Translations under genes and position numbers: made by a program | Assembly: GCA_964653235.1 (NCBI GenBank) | Contig: CAZZCP010000002.1 | Coordinates: 1-64,000 of the forward strand | Direction: 5' to 3' | Length of the DNA stretch: 64,000 nt | DNA from: CAZZCP01 sp964653235 | GTDB lineage: Bacteria; Bdellovibrionota; Bdellovibrionia; Bdellovibrionales; UBA840 | The notes under the pieces: model-generated | Seen by the model: only the letters and a program-made list of their open reading frames with translations | Database searches by the model: none | What the model was told of the DNA's origin: nothing | Part shown: positions 1 through 8,063 of the stretch, in pieces | Position numbering within the stretch: the first letter of the stretch is position 1 | Layout: every line of letters begins with the position of its first letter

Positions 1-2
1 TT

Positions 3-470
3 TTGTGTACCAGTTTGCTTGCTCGCAAGATTTTTACCAAAAGCCCCAATCATCGACTGCAGACTCTATTAAATTATTTAAATATCCCCAAGGGAAAGGC
101 CCACAGGGCATTGGATGACTCTCATGCCTGCCTTCAGGTGTTTTTAAAGACCGCCCATCAATTTGGTGCGGATAAACAAATTAAAGATTTTTTAGACTTA
201 CAAAAAAAGAAAATTCTCTGGCCCAATTTTAGTATGAATTCAATAAAAGACCGTGAAGCTATTTTTTTATTGATGCGTGCGATAGAAAAAGATCAAGATG
301 TTTTAATGCAATATCAATCGAAGTCTTCTGGTGATAAAGAAAGACCTGTTAAACCAATTGGTATTGTTCGAAATCCAGATAGCGATTTTTTGTATGCGAT
401 TTGTAGAAAAGAAAATAAAGGAAAACGTTTCTATCTGCACAGAATCTCTAAAGTTCGAGAATTTTCTTAG
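3..470 (+). CDS. DnaQ/RNase T-like 3'-5' exonuclease with C-terminal WYL-like domain (5' partial)
   Basis: The reading frame is open to the left edge, so the N-terminus lies outside the window and the TTG at position 3 is not a real start. The visible part opens with the end of a DEDDh exonuclease fold: HRALDDSHACLQVF at about residues 35-48 matches the Exo III motif (HxAxxD), whose His and Asp complete the metal site. It is followed by a linker and a region at about 97-155 (VLMQYQS..KPIGIV..LYAICRKENKGKRFYLHRISKV) resembling a WYL ligand-sensing domain. DEDDh exonucleases trim DNA or RNA 3' ends; WYL domains usually regulate in response to nucleic acid ligands. The exonuclease call is fairly secure, the WYL call is by pattern only. 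The end overlaps the convergent lspA by 4 nt. Confidence 0.6.
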   Translation: MCTSLLARKIFTKSPNHRLQTLLNYLNIPKGKAHRALDDSHACLQVFLKTAHQFGADKQIKDFLDLQKKKILWPNFSMNSIKDREAIFLLMRAIEKDQDVLMQYQSKSSGDKERPVKPIGIVRNPDSDFLYAICRKENKGKRFYLHRISKVREFS

Positions 471-1417
471 GCACTCTCTTCGTTGTCATTCTCGGGGTCA
501 AGTTCGGAATCATTCTGGTTTTCAACCACTCCAAGCTTGGCCTTATATTTTTCAGCAAATTGATCAGCAACTTCTTCAAGATGAGTAAATTCATCACCTT
601 GACGCAGTTTTAACTTGCGATACTTTCCATTGATCAAATCGGTCAAAAAGTTTTCAAAAGCATAAACCGGCCCTGCAGAGCGGTGGGAAAGAACCAGACC
701 AACTAGAAATAAAACAGAGCAAATGGCTGAGCTGATAATTAAAAAGGTGATCACATAGGGCTGCATTAAATGATCAATTTGAATTTTACTGAGTTTTTTT
801 AAGCTCTCTAAGCTTACACGTAAGTATGTATATGAGAAAACGCCAATGATCGTACAAAGAGCAAATCCAAAAAGACTCAATATCGAGCAATATTTGAGTT
901 GGTATTTGGCATTGATCCAAAAAGATTTTCGATTGTTTTGCTCGGGCCAAAGAATTTTTCCCTCTTTAAAAAGAGCGTAAACAATCATGCCGTATCCTAC
1001 CCACTGCAAAATATCGGCAAGATTCATTGCCGGTGATAAAAATCGATTGTAGCGAAAAACCAAAAAATCAACCACATAGTTCCAAATGATTCGATCTGTA
1101 ACATTGCCTAGAATTCCACCTAAAAGCATCGACATTCCACATCGAAGCATAAGTGAGCGAATGGGCAGTAAGTATTGAATGATCAAATAAGTAAATAATA
1201 AAAAAGCTCCACCGGTTGAAAGTGAAACCACGCGGAGAACAGGGGGGAGTTCAGAAAAAAGCCCAAGCATGGCGCCATGGTTGTGATGTAAAACAAAACC
1301 AATTAAGCCATAGTCTTTATAGCCAATCAAATCGGTCGCCCACATTTTAGTCAGGCGATCTACCAACCAAACAGCAATAAGAGGAAGAGTAATGATCAGC
1401 CAATCTCTTTTCTTCAT
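467..1417 (-). CDS. lspA: Signal peptidase II with C-terminal membrane/HAMP-like extension
   Basis: Prolipoprotein signal peptidase, an inner-membrane aspartyl protease that removes signal peptides from lipoproteins. Residues 1-155 carry the family motifs: GNVTDR at 104-109, VVDF with catalytic Asp117, and MNLAD with catalytic Asp135, amid four membrane segments. At 316 aa it is roughly twice the usual length (about 160-200). Residues 170-295 add two further membrane helices (about 178-198 and 222-243) flanking a short periplasmic loop, then a cytoplasmic HAMP-like stretch (SHRSAGPVYAFENFLTDLINGKY..LRQGDEF) and an acidic tail. It lies 57 nt downstream of the lipoprotein gene at 1475-2962 on the same strand, so they are probably co-transcribed. 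LspA activity is well supported; the role of the extension is unknown. Confidence 0.88.
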   Translation of the reverse strand: MKKRDWLIITLPLIAVWLVDRLTKMWATDLIGYKDYGLIGFVLHHNHGAMLGLFSELPPVLRVVSLSTGGAFLLFTYLIIQYLLPIRSLMLRCGMSMLLGGILGNVTDRIIWNYVVDFLVFRYNRFLSPAMNLADILQWVGYGMIVYALFKEGKILWPEQNNRKSFWINAKYQLKYCSILSLFGFALCTIIGVFSYTYLRVSLESLKKLSKIQIDHLMQPYVITFLIISSAICSVLFLVGLVLSHRSAGPVYAFENFLTDLINGKYRKLKLRQGDEFTHLEEVADQFAEKYKAKLGVVENQNDSELDPENDNEESA

Positions 1418-1474
1418 AGACTTAGAATATCAAAGTACTGAAAGGCAATCTACTTCTAGAGCTACTTCTGGTCT

Positions 1475-2962
1475 TTACTTGTGTGCGGTCAAAAACGGAC
1501 TAAAGTCACCATTGAGTGATGGACTATAGTCTTTTACACGTTTGTGAATAACAGTAATTTGCGAGTTGTACCAAAGGGGTAGGATAGGCAAATCTTCGGC
1601 AACGATTTTTTGTATCTTTTCGTAATGAGCAATTCTTTGGTTTTCGTCTGCAATTTTCAAACCTTCTTCAAGTAGTTGGTCTAGAAGAGGGTTTTGGTAG
1701 CTTCCTCGGTTTCGACCCTCGGGCGGGAGTTCTTTTGAATGAAAAGCGATTCGGTAGATGTCAGGGTCAGTCACACCGATCCACCTCATACTTGCTATTT
1801 CAAAGTTACCAGACTTGATATCGCCATAAAAAGTTCCCCATTCAAAACTTTTCAATTCTACTTTTAAACCAATTTGCTCTAGTTGATTGGCAATAATCTT
1901 TGCAGTTTCAACCACATTTCTAGAATTCGAGGTCTTGATGCTAATGCTTTTTCCTTCCATTCCTAACTCTTGAATCAGTTTTTTTGCTTTTTCGAGATTG
2001 TAATCAGGAATCGGTAGAGCTTTTGCAAAATAAGGATTGCTGGGGCTTAAAATCGAAGTCGCCGGCTCGGCATAGCCTTTAAACTTATTTTTGATAATTG
2101 CTTTTCGATTTAATGCGTGAGCAATTGCTTGTCGAAGTCTTAGATTTTGCAAGCTTTTATCTTTTATATTAAAAAGCAAGTAAGTCATTGATAAGCCTGG
2201 ATAGGTAAAAATACGAAAATCTTCTCGATTCTCAAAATCTTTCACTCGGTGAGGGGGAATCACTCCTTGGGCAACATCAGCATTGCCTTTGCGCATTTTA
2301 AGATAGCGAGTATTATCATCTTGAATCACTTTAAAGAGCAATTTGGGCATTTTTGCAATTGAAAAATAATGCTCATTTTTTTTCAATTGAATTTCAGAGC
2401 TGGTTTTTTTCTGCAAAACATAAGCCCCGCTGCCTAACAAGTGCTCAGAGAAGTCTTCTTTGTACTTCTCAACTTGTTTTTTGGGTAAAATCTTAAGCGG
2501 ACTCAAATCGGTCAAAAAAGTAGCTGAAAACTCATTTAAAGCAACTTGTATCTCAAAAGCCTTGCCTTTAGACTTTATCGTGACTGCTTTTATATTTTTA
2601 TAGGAGCCACTAAAAGGATTGCTAGCTTTTTGATACTCGCTAAAGCTAAATCGAATGTCTTCGGCCGTAACTTCAGTACCATCAGAGAATTTCAAGCCCT
2701 CTTTAGTAAGAAAAGTGAAAACCTTATCTTTGTAGCTCCAAGATTTTGCAGCATCTCCCGTGATTTTGAGATCGGGTCCTACAAGGACCAAAGATGAGAA
2801 TAACAAATTGGCCATGCGCATGCCACTAGCATCAGTGGCAAAGCGTGGATCGAGAGTTTTAGGGCTTGCGTCGAGCAGCATTACAAGACTTTCTTTGTTG
2901 GAACTCGAAGAGCTGCAAGCTGTGAGAAATAAGAGACATAAGATCGCTCTGAACATAGACAC
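1475..2962 (-). CDS. ABC transporter substrate-binding lipoprotein, peptide (DppA/OppA) family
   Basis: Family 5 extracytoplasmic solute-binding protein, 495 aa, the usual size. It begins with a lipoprotein signal peptide (MSMFRAILCLLFLTAC, lipobox Cys16). The mature part shows family patterns: SPKTLDPRFATDASG near the start, LKFSDGTEVTAEDIRFSF around 90-107, and LRLRQAIAHALNRKAII in the middle. Such proteins bind oligopeptides or similar solutes at the outer face of the inner membrane and pass them to an ABC permease. No permease or ATPase gene is adjacent, so this is an orphan binding protein. It is divergent from dacB, with only 46 nt between the start codons. Confidence 0.9.
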   Translation of the reverse strand: MSMFRAILCLLFLTACSSSSSNKESLVMLLDASPKTLDPRFATDASGMRMANLLFSSLVLVGPDLKITGDAAKSWSYKDKVFTFLTKEGLKFSDGTEVTAEDIRFSFSEYQKASNPFSGSYKNIKAVTIKSKGKAFEIQVALNEFSATFLTDLSPLKILPKKQVEKYKEDFSEHLLGSGAYVLQKKTSSEIQLKKNEHYFSIAKMPKLLFKVIQDDNTRYLKMRKGNADVAQGVIPPHRVKDFENREDFRIFTYPGLSMTYLLFNIKDKSLQNLRLRQAIAHALNRKAIIKNKFKGYAEPATSILSPSNPYFAKALPIPDYNLEKAKKLIQELGMEGKSISIKTSNSRNVVETAKIIANQLEQIGLKVELKSFEWGTFYGDIKSGNFEIASMRWIGVTDPDIYRIAFHSKELPPEGRNRGSYQNPLLDQLLEEGLKIADENQRIAHYEKIQKIVAEDLPILPLWYNSQITVIHKRVKDYSPSLNGDFSPFLTAHK

Positions 2963-3008
2963 TCCTTTGCTCTGTACAAAGTCTAAGGGTATGTTAGTAT
3001 TTTTTTAT

Positions 3009-4403
3009 ATGAAATTCTATATTGTATTGCAAATTCTTATATTGAGCATCCCCCTTCTATCTTCGGCGGCTTCCCTACAAAAAAAATGGGATCGCGCCAT
3101 TCAAAAATCCAAAATCAAGAAATCAGAGCTCTCTCTTCTCTTGGTTTCTCCAGATGCTAAAGAGATTTACTCTTATAAAGCCGATCAAAAGAGAATTCCC
3201 GCATCATTGACCAAAATCATTACCGCTGCGGCAGTGTTTAAGAATATGGATCCACAAACAAAATTTATTACTCAATTGAAGAGTGATGCAAAGCTTAAAG
3301 ACGGAGTTTTAAAAGGCAATCTTTGCTTTCACGCAGGAGCTGATCCTGCTTTTGTATCTGAAAATATGTGGGTCTTGGTAAATCACTTTCACCGCACAGG
3401 TGTAAAAAGCATTCAGGGTGATCTTTGGATTGATGCCAGTCGTTTTGACGCTAATTTCATTGGTCAAGGTAGACAAGACAAGCGAGTGCTTCGAGCTTAT
3501 GATGCTCCCATTTCGGCAGCTTCATTCAATTGGAATTCGGTCAATATCTATGTGCGCAATTTGGGAGATAAAGCAGATGTGTATTTAGATCCTATTAGTG
3601 ACTATCTCGAGCTCAAAGAGAATGTGAAACTTGGCTCTAAAACCAATATTAAAATCGATCGAAAAGTTTTAAAAAATTCGAAGAATCAATTTATTGTTAC
3701 CGGTACGTTGGCTCGTACACTCCCTGAAAAAGTCTACTACCGAAATATTTCTCAACCCAATTTATGGACCGGCTACAATTTAAAAGCATTCTTAGCCCAA
3801 AGAAACATAAAATTGCAGGGTGAAGTGATTGAGAAAAAATGTTTAGATAAGTCGAGAGTGATGGCTGAGATTGAAAGCAAACCCATATCACAAATCTTGC
3901 AAGACATGATGAAGTTTTCGAATAATTTTGTTGCTGAGATGCTGACCAAAAATATGGGGGCTGAGCTAAGGCAGCCTGCGAGTATGAAGTCAGGCATGGA
4001 TCGCATTCACAGTTACTTAAAATCTTTGGGAATCACTGGATATCAGCTAGAGAGCGTATCAGGTTTGTCGCGGCAAAATTCATTTCGAGCACGAGATTTT
4101 GTAAAGGTTTTGCAAGATTTAGAGCAAAGTTTTGATTTTGGTCCGGAGTTTTTGGCAAGCTTTCCCATCTCGGGCGTTGATGGTACGATGAAAAAACGAC
4201 TCAATGAAAGAGTGCTTCGCCAAAGAGTTCGGGCAAAAACAGGCTTGCTCAATCGTGTTGTCGGGCTTGCTGGTTATGTAATGATTGATGAAAAAGCCCA
4301 TTCTTTTGCAATGATTTACAATGGTGGCTCTAGTGGTAATGAGTATGATGCCCGAGCACTGATGGATGAACTGCTTGAAATAGCGATTATCAATGGAGTT
4401 TAA
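3009..4403 (+). CDS. dacB: D-alanyl-D-alanine carboxypeptidase/endopeptidase, PBP4 type (S13)
   Basis: Periplasmic penicillin-binding protein of peptidase family S13 that trims or cleaves peptide cross-bridges in peptidoglycan. The three active-site motifs are visible with this start: SLTK at 66-69 (nucleophile Ser66), SNN at 304-306 and KTG at 410-412. The chosen ATG gives a clean signal peptide (MKFYIVLQILILSIPLLSSAA) and a 464-aa protein, typical for PBP4. The frame is open further upstream, but that part lies antisense to the divergent gene and is not credible coding sequence. An ATG at 2991 is a possible alternative start. The stop is directly followed by the GTG of the transglycosylase gene, so the two are probably coupled in a cell-wall remodelling operon. 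Confidence 0.92.
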   Translation: MKFYIVLQILILSIPLLSSAASLQKKWDRAIQKSKIKKSELSLLLVSPDAKEIYSYKADQKRIPASLTKIITAAAVFKNMDPQTKFITQLKSDAKLKDGVLKGNLCFHAGADPAFVSENMWVLVNHFHRTGVKSIQGDLWIDASRFDANFIGQGRQDKRVLRAYDAPISAASFNWNSVNIYVRNLGDKADVYLDPISDYLELKENVKLGSKTNIKIDRKVLKNSKNQFIVTGTLARTLPEKVYYRNISQPNLWTGYNLKAFLAQRNIKLQGEVIEKKCLDKSRVMAEIESKPISQILQDMMKFSNNFVAEMLTKNMGAELRQPASMKSGMDRIHSYLKSLGITGYQLESVSGLSRQNSFRARDFVKVLQDLEQSFDFGPEFLASFPISGVDGTMKKRLNERVLRQRVRAKTGLLNRVVGLAGYVMIDEKAHSFAMIYNGGSSGNEYDARALMDELLEIAIINGV

Positions 4404-5945
4404 GTGAGAGGATCTTTATTTGCTATAGTTTTGTTTGTTTCGATGGCCTCCTATGCGTCTTGGAGATCTTTTTTATTTCTTGAAGAAAATGAAACCGAGG
4501 AGCAGCTCGATGAAAGCAAAGAAAAACTAGATACAAAAAGTCTGCTTTCAGATGATGAAGACGAAGATGATGAAGACACCCCTGTTAGTTTTGGTTCACC
4601 GATTTTAGATTTAGATCAATTGGAGTCTAGACCTTGGCAAAAAACCGATTTTTCAGAACAGTCGGCTCTTGGTTATGGCGATGGAGAAGGCTTTCGTCCA
4701 CCTACTGGCTTAGAAACACAGGTGATTTTTTGGAAAGACATCTACACCAAGTACTCGTCTTGGCAGGGTGTGATACACGATGCCGATCATATCGACCATA
4801 TCTTTGCTGAGGTGGATTTTACCCCTATCATGACCGACAATAGTTTAAGTGATGGTCAAAAAAAGAAAGCTCGCCGTGCACTTGTAAAAAGAAAAAAGAA
4901 AGAATATCGAGATCTACTGTTAAAATTAGATAAAACCAAAGATCCTTCTCGCCTAAGCGCTGAAGAAAAGAAAGTTTGGGACTGGTATGCCGATGTCGAT
5001 GAGAGGCGTAAGTTCTACCGCGCCTCGAGAAGAGGCAGGCTTCGCTTTCAACTTGGACAAAGTGATTATTTTCAACAAGGCATCTACCAGTCGGGTAGAT
5101 ACATTGAAACGATGACAGAGATTTTTAAAGAAAACGAAGTGCCAATTGAATTAATTCGTTTGGTCTTTGTCGAAAGCTCATTCAATCTCAAGGCAAGATC
5201 TAAAGTTGGAGCGAGTGGAATCTGGCAATTTATGCGCTCCACAGGTCGTCAATACATGCGGGTCAATAATACCGTTGATGAGCGAAATGATCCGATACGT
5301 GCCACCAAAGCGGCAGCTAAAAAGTTTCGCTACAACTATAAAAAAGTAGGCAATTGGCCACTTGCGATAACAGGTTACAATTATGGACCTGCTGGAATTG
5401 CTCGCTTAGCCAAAAAATACAAAAGCGATGATATTGTGTACTTGATTAACAATGCCAAGAGCCGGCGCTGGGGCTTTGCCTCCAAAAACTTTTATGCAAG
5501 TTTTTTGGCTGCTCTCGAAGTAGAGCGAAATGCTGACAAATATTTTAAAGATCCAAAATGGGCTCCTCGCCTTGAGTTTGAAATTATAAAACTCGAAAGA
5601 AGCATTGGCTACAAACAACTTTTAGATCTCTTTGGGGGAGATAAAGAGCTGCTTGATCTCTACAACCCCCATTTTGGCTACAATGTTATTAAAGGCTATT
5701 CAGCTGTACCTAAAAGATACACCATACGGGTACCTAAAAAAGACTACCAAGAGATTCTCGCTACAATGCAAGAGCTGCCAAAACCAAAAGTGAGCGGAGT
5801 TTCAAAGTACAAAGTCAACCGCGGCGACACACTCAGCAGTATTGCCCGAACTTTTGGAATTTCACAGAGAAAAATCATGGAAGCCAATAACCTATCTAGC
5901 CCGCACCGTATTTATGTGGGCCAAGTCTTAAGGGTACCCCGCTAG
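4404..5945 (+). CDS. mltD: Membrane-bound lytic murein transglycosylase D-like (SLT + LysM)
   Basis: Lytic transglycosylase that cleaves the MurNAc-GlcNAc bond with formation of 1,6-anhydroMurNAc. A signal peptide (about 1-19) is followed by a very acidic low-complexity stretch (residues 27-60, DDEDEDDED) and a charged linker. A family 23 SLT domain spans about 245-360, with the catalytic Glu257 in VESSFN and the motifs GASGIWQFM and ITGYNYGPAG. One LysM domain follows at about 466-511 (YKVNRGDTLSSIARTFGIS..VGQVLRVP). The 513-aa length and the domain order fit MltD, though there is one LysM rather than two. The GTG start abuts the dacB stop, and the end overlaps the next gene by 1 nt. Confidence 0.9.
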   Translation: MRGSLFAIVLFVSMASYASWRSFLFLEENETEEQLDESKEKLDTKSLLSDDEDEDDEDTPVSFGSPILDLDQLESRPWQKTDFSEQSALGYGDGEGFRPPTGLETQVIFWKDIYTKYSSWQGVIHDADHIDHIFAEVDFTPIMTDNSLSDGQKKKARRALVKRKKKEYRDLLLKLDKTKDPSRLSAEEKKVWDWYADVDERRKFYRASRRGRLRFQLGQSDYFQQGIYQSGRYIETMTEIFKENEVPIELIRLVFVESSFNLKARSKVGASGIWQFMRSTGRQYMRVNNTVDERNDPIRATKAAAKKFRYNYKKVGNWPLAITGYNYGPAGIARLAKKYKSDDIVYLINNAKSRRWGFASKNFYASFLAALEVERNADKYFKDPKWAPRLEFEIIKLERSIGYKQLLDLFGGDKELLDLYNPHFGYNVIKGYSAVPKRYTIRVPKKDYQEILATMQELPKPKVSGVSKYKVNRGDTLSSIARTFGISQRKIMEANNLSSPHRIYVGQVLRVPR

Positions 5946-6790
5946 TGCCAATTTTAACACACAAACTAGGCCAAACATTTTATTCGATAAGAAACAAAAG
6001 CAAAAAAAAACTTCCGCTGATTTTTTTGCACGGCGGTCCCGGAGGTAGCCATGATTCTTTTTTACCTCTAATGAAACGAATCACCGATCGTCCCAGCTAT
6101 GCCTATGATCAGTTGGGTACAGGCCGCTCTTCGAAAACGAGCAAAGCAAAGTGGAACATCACAAGCTTTGTTGATGAGCTCGATGTTTTTGCCGAAAAAC
6201 TCGGTTTAGATCGTTTTCATCTTTTGGGTAGTTCATGGGGAACCACATTGGCCCTTGAATACTATCTTCGTAAAAGAGGCAAAAGAGTAGAGAGCTTGAT
6301 TTTTCAATCTCCTATGTTTAGCGCCAAACAGTGGGCCAAAGACGCAGAGACCTATATCAGAAAACTTCCTAAAAAGTACCAAGACATTATCTTTCACTGC
6401 CAAGCAGTCGGTGCAATCGATGCCGCGGTTTACAAAGAGGCTGAAGAAGTTTATTTGAAAAAACATATTTGCCGAGTTCCATTGCCAAAAAACTTTTTTC
6501 AATATTCCAACCTAGATATGTACAATTATATGTGGGGACCGAATGAGTTCTTTCCAACAGGAACTCTCAAGAACTATGAGAGAGTTCACATGCTCTCAAA
6601 AATAAAAGTACCTAGCTTGTTTCTAGGTGGTCAATACGATGAGTCGCACCCAGAGAGCTTAAAGAAATTTGCCTCAATGGTAAAAGGCAGCCAAGTAAAG
6701 GTCTTAAAGGCTTGCTCGCATGTGATTGGCGTTGAGAACCCAGAGCTCTTTGCAAAAACTCTGCAGAACTTCTTGAAAAATAGAGACTAA
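5945..6790 (+). CDS. Alpha/beta hydrolase, proline iminopeptidase-like (S33)
   Basis: 281-aa cytoplasmic alpha/beta hydrolase. HGGPGG at 29-34 is the oxyanion-hole motif typical of family S33 aminopeptidases, and GSSWG at 95-99 is the nucleophile elbow (Ser97). GGQYDE near 233-238 and ACSHVIG near 262 supply the likely acid and His. YDQLGTGRS at 54-62 is also family-typical. The family removes N-terminal proline or hydrolyses related amides and esters; the actual substrate here cannot be read from sequence. The GTG start overlaps the last base of mltD, making this the third gene of a dacB-mltD operon and suggesting use of peptides released from the wall, which is inference. Confidence 0.85.
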   Translation: MPILTHKLGQTFYSIRNKSKKKLPLIFLHGGPGGSHDSFLPLMKRITDRPSYAYDQLGTGRSSKTSKAKWNITSFVDELDVFAEKLGLDRFHLLGSSWGTTLALEYYLRKRGKRVESLIFQSPMFSAKQWAKDAETYIRKLPKKYQDIIFHCQAVGAIDAAVYKEAEEVYLKKHICRVPLPKNFFQYSNLDMYNYMWGPNEFFPTGTLKNYERVHMLSKIKVPSLFLGGQYDESHPESLKKFASMVKGSQVKVLKACSHVIGVENPELFAKTLQNFLKNRD

Positions 6791-6852
6791 TTGTAGCCAA
6801 AAATCAGTTGAGAATTCTCTGGGTCTTGTTGATTTTCAAAATGAGATTGAAC

Positions 6853-6885
6853 TTGTATTTTTATCATAAGCCGCTTATGATAAAA
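6853..6885 (+). promoter_or_regulatory. Promoter embedded in a perfect 13-bp palindrome upstream of the AbiEii-type pair
   Basis: TTTTATCATAAGC (6859-6871), one central base, then its exact inverse complement (6873-6885). A -10-like TATGAT (6876-6881) lies inside the right arm, and a weak -35-like TTGTAT (6853-6858) lies 17 bp upstream, so the palindrome covers the spacer and the -10. The ATG of the first gene begins at 6890, about 9 nt after the -10, with no Shine-Dalgarno between, implying a leaderless mRNA. The layout fits autorepression by the antitoxin or complex. Confidence 0.7.
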
Positions 6886-6889
6886 GTAT

Positions 6890-7159
6890 ATGAAAAACAG
6901 CACTTTATCAGACTATCTTTCAGAAATAGGCCGAAGGGGAGGCAAAAAGAGCCGGCGCCATATGAGCAGCGAGCAGGCAAAAAAGATGCTTCGCATACGT
7001 GAGGCAAGAAGAGCATTTCGCAAATACCATGCGCAATGCTTTTGGTCTTTTGATCCGAATTATAAAATTGAAGCCAAAGACATTGAATGGGTGGCAGAGC
7101 AATTGATGAAAAATGGCAATCGCGAAACTTGGAGAATTGGAGTCAAACTGTGCCCCTAA
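6890..7159 (+). CDS. Small AbiEii-partner protein (putative antitoxin)
   Basis: 89-aa basic protein beginning MKNSTLSDYLSEIGRRGGKKSRR, with a GRRGGKKSRRHMSSEQAKKML segment typical of short proteins encoded just upstream of AbiEii-type nucleotidyltransferases. The C-terminal half (FDPNYKIEAKDIEWVAEQLMKNGNRETWRIGVKLCP) also recurs in that family, from memory. It is not the classical two-domain AbiEi antitoxin. Its 3' end overlaps the downstream toxin gene by 73 nt in another frame, so expression is coupled. It is probably the antitoxin and autorepressor, given the palindrome over its promoter; a role as transcriptional accessory only is possible. Confidence 0.6.
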   Translation: MKNSTLSDYLSEIGRRGGKKSRRHMSSEQAKKMLRIREARRAFRKYHAQCFWSFDPNYKIEAKDIEWVAEQLMKNGNRETWRIGVKLCP

Positions 7160-7938
7160 GCCATTTTCAAAAAGAGCTGTTAAAAGTTCTTTGCAAAAAT
7201 CGCACAGAAGACAGTCATTTGGCAGGAGGATCCGCCCTGCATTTTGAAGCGGATTCGATTCGATACAGTGAAGATTTAGACTTCTTTCATGACTCAGATA
7301 TACGTGTTGCAAGCGCTTTTGCTGAAGATCAAAGCTTGTTGCTAGATAAGAAATATAAGGTAAATGTTGAAATTCGTCAGCCAGGCTATATTCGAGCGCT
7401 GGTAACAAAAGCTGATGGTGCAACCAAAGTAGAATGGGCACAAGATTCTTCATGGCGATTTATGCCGGTAGATTACATAGAAGATGTTGGCTATGTTCTG
7501 CACAAGATCGATTTAGTAATCAATAAACTGCTCGCTCTTGCCGGAAGAGATGAAGCTCGAGATTATTTAGATGTTCTCTATACGCATGAAAACATACTAA
7601 GCTTAGGTGCTCAAGTTTGGGCTGCATGTGGAAAAGACCCAGGTTTGAGTCCGCAGTCTTTGCTTGAGTTGTTAAAGCGTAGAGGCAAGTATCACCCCGA
7701 AGATTTTGATCGTTTGCACTTAACTCAAAATGTAGACCTAAAAGATTTAAAGAAACGCTGGCTTGCTGCGATTCAAAAAGCAGAGATTTTTATCGCAAAA
7801 GCACCAACCAAAGACCTAGGTTGTTTGTACTTCTCGAAATCCAAAAACCAATTTGTGAGTCCTGATTTTGAGTCTGAATCTGCAGATATTGTAGTTCATT
7901 TCGGCAAAAAAGCCGGCATTTTGCCCATTTTAAAATAA
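7087..7938 (+). CDS. Nucleotidyltransferase AbiEii/AbiGii toxin-family protein
   Basis: 283-aa DNA-polymerase-beta-like nucleotidyltransferase. LAGGSALHFE (45-54) followed by RYSEDLDFF (59-67) gives the GGS...DxD catalytic signature, with metal-binding Asp63 and Asp65. The later KIDLVINKLLALAGRDEARDYLDVL stretch (about 142-166) is the third conserved motif of AbiEii toxins. Family members inhibit growth by transferring nucleotides, often to tRNA, and act in type IV-like toxin-antitoxin or phage abortive infection modules. The start is uncertain: the ATG at 7087 lies inside the upstream gene, and the conserved domain begins only at about residue 22. Confidence 0.85.
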   Translation: MGGRAIDEKWQSRNLENWSQTVPLSHFQKELLKVLCKNRTEDSHLAGGSALHFEADSIRYSEDLDFFHDSDIRVASAFAEDQSLLLDKKYKVNVEIRQPGYIRALVTKADGATKVEWAQDSSWRFMPVDYIEDVGYVLHKIDLVINKLLALAGRDEARDYLDVLYTHENILSLGAQVWAACGKDPGLSPQSLLELLKRRGKYHPEDFDRLHLTQNVDLKDLKKRWLAAIQKAEIFIAKAPTKDLGCLYFSKSKNQFVSPDFESESADIVVHFGKKAGILPILK

Positions 7939-8063
7939 AATTTTGCGAATTTGTTTCAGCTTGAGACACTGACAAACTACTGAAATCCTAAGAGATTTTT
8001 CTAATCTTTTCGTTCTGAGACGCCGATTAAGACTTTAGTTATAGACTTCATGTAGAGGATTTC

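Noticed and set aside
2760..3008. Upstream extension of the PBP4 gene.
   Set aside because: This part is antisense to the substrate-binding lipoprotein gene and precedes a good signal peptide at 3009.
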